Shown here: piece after piece, positions 59,931 through 64,000 of the stretch
Numbering within the stretch: the stretch's first letter is position 1
Layout: each line of letters opens with the position of its first letter
Source of the DNA: Alphaproteobacteria bacterium
GTDB lineage: Bacteria; Pseudomonadota; Alphaproteobacteria; UBA8366
Direction: 5' to 3'
DNA: 64,000 nucleotides
NCBI GenBank assembly: GCA_028281325.1
Contig: JANQKC010000010.1
Span: forward strand, 186,001-250,000
Program-made: the position numbers and the translations under genes
Notes under the pieces: model-generated
Database searches by the model: none
Told to the model about the DNA's origin: nothing
Seen by the model: the letters and a program-made list of their open reading frames with translations, nothing else

Positions 59931-59951
59931 CGCGAATGCGTCGCATTCGCG
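59931..59951. promoter_or_regulatory. Overlapping Fur-box-like dyads, module 4 receptor
   Basis: CGCGAAT-G-CGTCGCA (59931-59945) and TGCGTCG-C-ATTCGCG (59937-59951) are related 7-1-7 dyads shifted by 6 bp, together a longer palindrome around CGAATGCGTCGCATTCG. They lie 44 bp before the receptor ATG. Confidence 0.6.
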
Positions 59952-59994
59952 TAATTTTCTATTGATAATCAATGTGGTGACGGGAGCAGGAAGA

Positions 59995-62490
59995 ATGGCG
60001 TCGAAAACAAGCATCCGCGGGCGTGGCTCGATCAACGGTGGACACCGCCAGGGCGGCCGAAATCTGGAGAGGATCGCACAAGCGGGCCGTCGCATGGCCG
60101 GGAGCGCCATCGCCGGTCTCGCGATCGGCGTGGTCGTCAGTATCCTGGCGCCGGTCGCCGCGGCGGATCCAGGGTCGGCTCTTTCCGTTGCTCAGAACAC
60201 CGAGACACAACGGTTTTCCATCGAGGCGCAGCCGCTCGCGGCGGCGTTGGACCGCTTCTCGGAACAATCGCGGATTTCCTTCGCCTATAAAACGAGCGAC
60301 CTGTCCGGACTTCGGTCTCCCGGCGTATCGGGGTCGTTCACATCGGCAGATGCGCTCCAACGCCTTCTTGCCGGCACCGGCGTCACCTTCAGTTTCACCG
60401 ATCCGAAGACGGTAACGCTCCAGCGCAGCGCGGCGCAAAAGCAAGAAGGCATAATGGAGCTTGGCCCGATCACCGTCGAAGGGCAATCCGAGAGCGCGGT
60501 CGGCCCGGTCGACGGATACGTGGCCCGGCGCAGCCTAACCGGTACAAAGACGAACACGCCGCTGATCGAGATTCCGCAGTCGATTTCCGTGATCACGCGG
60601 GACCAGATCGATGCCCTGTCGGCCGACACGTTGAACGAAGCATTGCGTTACACGCCTGGTGTCACGGGCGAGGTGTTCGGCAATGACAGCCGCGTCGACT
60701 TTCTGCAGCATCGCGGCTTCGACGAGAATGGCACCGGCGTGTACCGGGACGGCCTGCAGCTCCGCTCGACGGCGTTTGCGGAATTCCGCCCGGAACTCTA
60801 CGGCGCGCAACGCGCCGAAGTCCTGCGCGGCCCGGCGTCGGCGGTCTACGGGCAGGCAACGCCCGGCGGCGTGATCAACGTCGTCACCAAACGTCCGCCG
60901 ACGGATTTCTTCTCCGAGGTTAAAGTGGAAGTCGGCAACTTCGACTACAAGGCCGGCATGTTCGATATCGGCGGGCCGATAGCCGGCAGCGAAAAAGTGT
61001 CGGTCCGTTTGACCGGTCTCGCCCGCGACGGTGAAACCCAGATCGATTTCATCGACGACGACGGCCAGTATATCGCCCCGGCGGTGACCTTGCGGCCGAC
61101 CAAGGATACGACGTTTACCGTCCTGTCCCACTATCAGCGGGACCGCACCGGCGCCACCAACCAATTCTTGCCGGCGTCAGGCACGCTGGACTTCAACCCG
61201 AACGGGGTCATTCCCACGAGCCGTTTTACCGGCGAGACCGATTTCGACACGTTCGACAGGGACGCTTTCGCAATCGGGTATCTGCTCGAGCACCAGTTCA
61301 ACAAGACCTTCACCGTCCGGCAAAACGCGCGCTACGACTATCTCGACACCAAGTTCGTTACCGCCTTCGGCGGCGGCTTGCAGGCGGACCAGCGAACGTT
61401 GAACCGCTTCGCCTTTGAGGCCATCGGCAAGACCGATCTCTATACCGTCGACAGTCAACTCCAGGCGTCATTCGTCACCGGCCCCGCGGCGCACACGCTG
61501 CTCTTCGGGATCGATTATCAACGCTTCGACGTGGACGACATCCAGAAGTTCGGCTCGGCGCCGTCGCTGGACGTGTTCGATCCGGTCTATGGCGCGGCCG
61601 TTTCGGCGCCACCCACGACCACCGACCTGAACATCACGCAAGACCAGATCGGCGTTTATCTGCAAGAGCAAGTCAAACTCTACGACAAGCTCGTGCTCGC
61701 GCTAGGCGGCCGGCAGGACATCGTCATGTCCGACCGGAAGAACAACCTGAACAATACCGAGACCGAGCAGGACGACAACGAGTTCAGCTATCGGGTCGGA
61801 CTGGTCTATCTGACAGATTTCGGCGTGGCCCCCTATGCCACCTATGCACGGTCGTTTCTGCCGATCATCGGCGCCGACGTCAACGGCAACGCATTCGAAC
61901 CGGAAACTGGCGCGTTGTGGGAGATGGGCCTCAAGTACCAGCCAAAGGGTTCGAACACGTCGGTGACGCTGTCCGTCTTCGATCTGACGCGTCAGAACGT
62001 TCTAACGCCCGATCCGAGCAATCCTGTGAACCAGGTTCAGACGGGCGAGGTTCGCGCGCGCGGCGTCGAATTGGAAGCCGTCGCCAGCTTCGACTTCGGC
62101 TTGGATATGATCGCCAGCTATTCCTATCAAGACGTGGAAGTCACCAAGAGCAACCGCGGCGACGAAGGCAACCGACCGGCCACGGTGCCGGCGCATCTGC
62201 TCGGGATTTGGGGCGACTACACTGTTCCCGACGGCATGTTCGGCGGCTTGGGCTTCGGCGCAGGCGTCCGCTACAAGGGATCGACCTTCGGTGACGCGGC
62301 GAACACTTTCAAGGTGGATGACTATGTCCTGGTCGATGCGGCCGTCCACTACGACTGGCGGGGCCTCACCGTCGCCATAAACGCGGAGAATATCTTCGAC
62401 AACCGGCACGTCGCGTCGTGCAGCAGCGCGAACGCGTGCTTCTACGGAACCGACCGCACGGTAATCGGTAGCGTGCGCTATCGCTGGTGA
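59995..62490 (+). CDS. TonB-dependent siderophore receptor with STN signalling domain (module 4)
   Basis: The ATG at 59995 has a purine-rich GGAGCAGGAAG just upstream; a TTG at 59962 is a weaker choice. The 831-residue receptor has a long, basic N-terminal leader (signal helix about residues 35-58) and an STN domain (R-F-S-I-E-A-Q-P-L-A-A-A-L-D-R-F-S-E-Q). TonB-box-like L-G-P-I-T-V-E-G and a plug with L-R-G-P-A-S-A-V-Y-G-Q-A-T-P-G-G-V-I-N follow. It ends V-R-Y-R-W. Near the end C-S-S-A-N-A-C may form a disulfide. The plug is of the siderophore type. Confidence 0.93.
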   Translation: MASKTSIRGRGSINGGHRQGGRNLERIAQAGRRMAGSAIAGLAIGVVVSILAPVAAADPGSALSVAQNTETQRFSIEAQPLAAALDRFSEQSRISFAYKTSDLSGLRSPGVSGSFTSADALQRLLAGTGVTFSFTDPKTVTLQRSAAQKQEGIMELGPITVEGQSESAVGPVDGYVARRSLTGTKTNTPLIEIPQSISVITRDQIDALSADTLNEALRYTPGVTGEVFGNDSRVDFLQHRGFDENGTGVYRDGLQLRSTAFAEFRPELYGAQRAEVLRGPASAVYGQATPGGVINVVTKRPPTDFFSEVKVEVGNFDYKAGMFDIGGPIAGSEKVSVRLTGLARDGETQIDFIDDDGQYIAPAVTLRPTKDTTFTVLSHYQRDRTGATNQFLPASGTLDFNPNGVIPTSRFTGETDFDTFDRDAFAIGYLLEHQFNKTFTVRQNARYDYLDTKFVTAFGGGLQADQRTLNRFAFEAIGKTDLYTVDSQLQASFVTGPAAHTLLFGIDYQRFDVDDIQKFGSAPSLDVFDPVYGAAVSAPPTTTDLNITQDQIGVYLQEQVKLYDKLVLALGGRQDIVMSDRKNNLNNTETEQDDNEFSYRVGLVYLTDFGVAPYATYARSFLPIIGADVNGNAFEPETGALWEMGLKYQPKGSNTSVTLSVFDLTRQNVLTPDPSNPVNQVQTGEVRARGVELEAVASFDFGLDMIASYSYQDVEVTKSNRGDEGNRPATVPAHLLGIWGDYTVPDGMFGGLGFGAGVRYKGSTFGDAANTFKVDDYVLVDAAVHYDWRGLTVAINAENIFDNRHVASCSSANACFYGTDRTVIGSVRYRW

Positions 62491-62555
62491 TGATCGTGCG
62501 AACGCGTCATGCATCCGCTGACGAACTTAGACCGGAATCGATCGGGAACACGTGA

Positions 62556-62849
62556 ATGGAACAGGGAAAGAGGAAACGCAGAGCGATTGTCATACGCTGG
62601 ATCCTGGCCGGGCCGGTCACCCTGGCGGTCGCCGTCGCCGTGATGGCAACGATGCCGCTGTGGTTTCCACAAGGGGCCGCCGGAATCGACCATCTGATCC
62701 TGCCGCTGATCCTGTTCCCGGCGCTCTGGGCCGTGGCCTTTTTTTATGCGTGCCTGGCTGAAAATCTCACCCGCGCGGGCGTCATCCTTATAGGTCTGCT
62801 GATCGTCAACGCCGCCACGGCCGGCTGGGCCGTTTGGGGCGCAGCATGA
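62556..62849 (+). CDS. Small membrane protein between receptor and PepSY gene
   Basis: A 97-residue protein with three helices after a basic start (M-E-Q-G-K-R-K-R-R-A-I): about 14-31, 44-65 and 73-95. No named family is recognised. It lies 65 bp after the receptor and 40 bp before the PepSY gene, in the place where other operons have DUF3649-type small proteins, so it may be a partner of the PepSY protein. Confidence 0.65.
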   Translation: MEQGKRKRRAIVIRWILAGPVTLAVAVAVMATMPLWFPQGAAGIDHLILPLILFPALWAVAFFYACLAENLTRAGVILIGLLIVNAATAGWAVWGAA

Positions 62850-62889
62850 CCGGAACGCCTCACGCGGCGACGAGGGAAGGCAACCGATA

Positions 62890-64000
62890 ATGGCGTTGTC
62901 GCAAGTCCGAACGAAACGCTTGGTGGCGATCCACGGCTGGTCCGGCGTGATCTTGGGTCTGCTGCTCTACGTCGTCATCTTGACCGGCGCCGTGGCCGTC
63001 TTTTCCTTCGAGATCGGCAGCTGGTCGGCAAGTGGCACGAAGTCGGCCGAACCCTTTGCGCGGCCGTTCGACGAAACGCTTCGTCGACTCGCGGAAAGCG
63101 TGCCGGCCACATACCACGATGACATCAGCGTCTTCCCCAACTCGGCCGGGCACATCGTGGCCTTCCTCCACACCCATACGACAAATGCCGAGGGCGACCC
63201 CGACGAGAAGGGCGTCCTGTTCGAGGTGCATCCGAAGACCCACGCGATCTTGGCGCAGCGCGAAGGCTTCGCCTCGGAAATCTTCGGCGTCGACCCTTGG
63301 AGCGCCCTGGACGAGTTTCTGGTCGAACTGCACGTCAACCTGCACCTGCCCGACCCCTGGGGTCTCTACGCGACCGGCATTCTCGGCTTGTTGATGCTGG
63401 CTTCGGCGATTTCCGGGATCCTGATCCATCGCCATCTGATCCAGGACCTGTTCGTCGCGCCGCGCCTGTCCAGCCGGCTGCTGAACGCACGCGATCGGCA
63501 CAATCTCGCGGGGACGTGGTCGCTGCCCTTCGCTTTCGTCTTGGCCTTCACCGGAGCCTACCTTAGCTTTGCGCTTTCGCTCGGGCTGCCGACAATCGGC
63601 GCGGTGGCCTTCGGCGGCGACCAAGTCGCCTTGATCGAACGGCTTATCGGCGTACGCGAGGCCGAAGACCCGACGACGGCGCCCTTGGCCAACATCGACG
63701 GCATGTTGGCGGCCTCTGCCGAGGCGGGCGGCACCGCGCCGCGCGGATTTATCGTGCGGCACTGGGGCCGGGCCGATGCCACCGTGACGGTCTCTCATTT
63801 GCCGGCCGAGGGCGATCTGACCGCCGCGCAGCAGCTATTCGACGGTCCGAGCGGCCGCCATCTTGGGCCGAAGCCGGGTATCGGCACCAAGCCGTCGGCG
63901 GGGAGCACGATTTTGGGGCTCATCTTCCCGCTGCACTTCGGCAACTTCGCCGGAGTCCTTTCGCGCACGGTCTGGTTCGCGCTCGGTCTGGTCTCCTGCT
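62890..64000 (+). CDS. PepSY-TM family inner-membrane protein (module 4; 3' end outside window)
   Basis: The frame begins at ATG 62890 with M-A-L-S-Q-V-R-T-K-R-L-V-A-I-H-G-W-S-G-V-I-L-G-L-L-L-Y-V-V-I-L-T-G and stays open to the right edge; 370 codons are visible. Other helices include L-Y-A-T-G-I-L-G-L-L-M-L-A-S-A-I-S-G-I-L-I-H-R-H and R-D-R-H-N-L-A-G-T-W-S-L-P-F-A-F-V-L-A-F-T-G-A. The histidines in I-H-G-W, H-V-N-L-H, I-H-R-H and R-H-N could bind haem, as proposed for siderophore reductases of this family. It is the third PepSY-TM gene in the window. Confidence 0.87.
   Translation, partial: MALSQVRTKRLVAIHGWSGVILGLLLYVVILTGAVAVFSFEIGSWSASGTKSAEPFARPFDETLRRLAESVPATYHDDISVFPNSAGHIVAFLHTHTTNAEGDPDEKGVLFEVHPKTHAILAQREGFASEIFGVDPWSALDEFLVELHVNLHLPDPWGLYATGILGLLMLASAISGILIHRHLIQDLFVAPRLSSRLLNARDRHNLAGTWSLPFAFVLAFTGAYLSFALSLGLPTIGAVAFGGDQVALIERLIGVREAEDPTTAPLANIDGMLAASAEAGGTAPRGFIVRHWGRADATVTVSHLPAEGDLTAAQQLFDGPSGRHLGPKPGIGTKPSAGSTILGLIFPLHFGNFAGVLSRTVWFALGLVSC

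Noticed and set aside
59962-59994. TTG start adding 11 residues to the module 4 receptor
   Set aside because: The ATG at 59995 has a better ribosome site and a suitable basic leader.
1-64000. CRISPR array or tandem repeat array
   Set aside because: No run of regularly spaced direct repeats was found; the recurring palindromes are scattered single sites in promoters.

Overview
The window is GC-rich (coding regions look about 60-65% GC by eye) and gene-dense. GGAGG-type ribosome sites, ATGA stop/start overlaps, gene content and an alphaproteobacterial-type tRNA-Ala suggest an alphaproteobacterium, perhaps of the Rhodospirillales group; the genus cannot be read from the sequence. Two large functional blocks are separated by a mixed accessory stretch.

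Block 1 (1-22.1 kb) is a phosphonate cluster. A plus-strand operon (1-4620) carries the end of a phosphonate-type nucleotidyltransferase, a CDP-alcohol phosphatidyltransferase, a SelA-like PLP enzyme, an SDR and a glycine-oxidase-like flavoprotein. Facing it is a C-P lyase operon read on the minus strand in the order EEP hydrolase, phnG, phnH, phnI, phnJ, phnM, phnK (10640 down to 4658). phnL, phnN, phnP and the phnCDE transporter are not in the window. A divergent PhnF-type regulator follows, then a sugar/glycerophosphate-type ABC importer with a pyruvyl-transferase gene inside its operon. A facing minus-strand operon (22134-17695) encodes a PEP-mutase-like protein with altered active-site residues and three fold-type-I aminotransferases. 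Enzymes that would build or attach CDP-activated phosphonates thus sit beside enzymes that destroy them.

The middle (22.1-29.4 kb) holds an AT-rich gap, an SMR efflux protein, a PmtA-like methyltransferase, a remnant of an IS6-type transposase, an aberrant tRNA-Ala(GGC), a two-subunit nitrile hydratase without an activator gene, and metE behind a cobalamin riboswitch with a short leader ORF.

Block 2 (29.4-64.0 kb) is almost entirely iron acquisition. It has an imelysin / di-haem DUF1111 / imelysin / DUF1513 operon and four complete ECF sigma - FecR - STN-containing TonB receptor modules. Three receptors are followed by PepSY-TM proteins (possible ferric-siderophore reductases) and one by a membrane serine hydrolase. 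A second secreted serine hydrolase, an exbB-exbD-exbD-tonB operon and DUF3649/DUF3325 membrane proteins complete the set. No siderophore ABC importer is present. Palindromes of the form TGCGAAT-n-ATTCGCA, which have the 7-1-7 layout of Fur boxes, recur in front of sigma, receptor, imelysin and exbB genes. The likely circuit is: Fur represses the sigma, receptor and TonB genes; ferric ligand at the receptor signals through STN and FecR to the sigma; the sigma then activates its receptor operon, possibly at a GGCAA/T-run element found upstream of all four receptors. One module has a 34-codon ORF that overlaps both the sigma stop and the fecR start by 4 nt.
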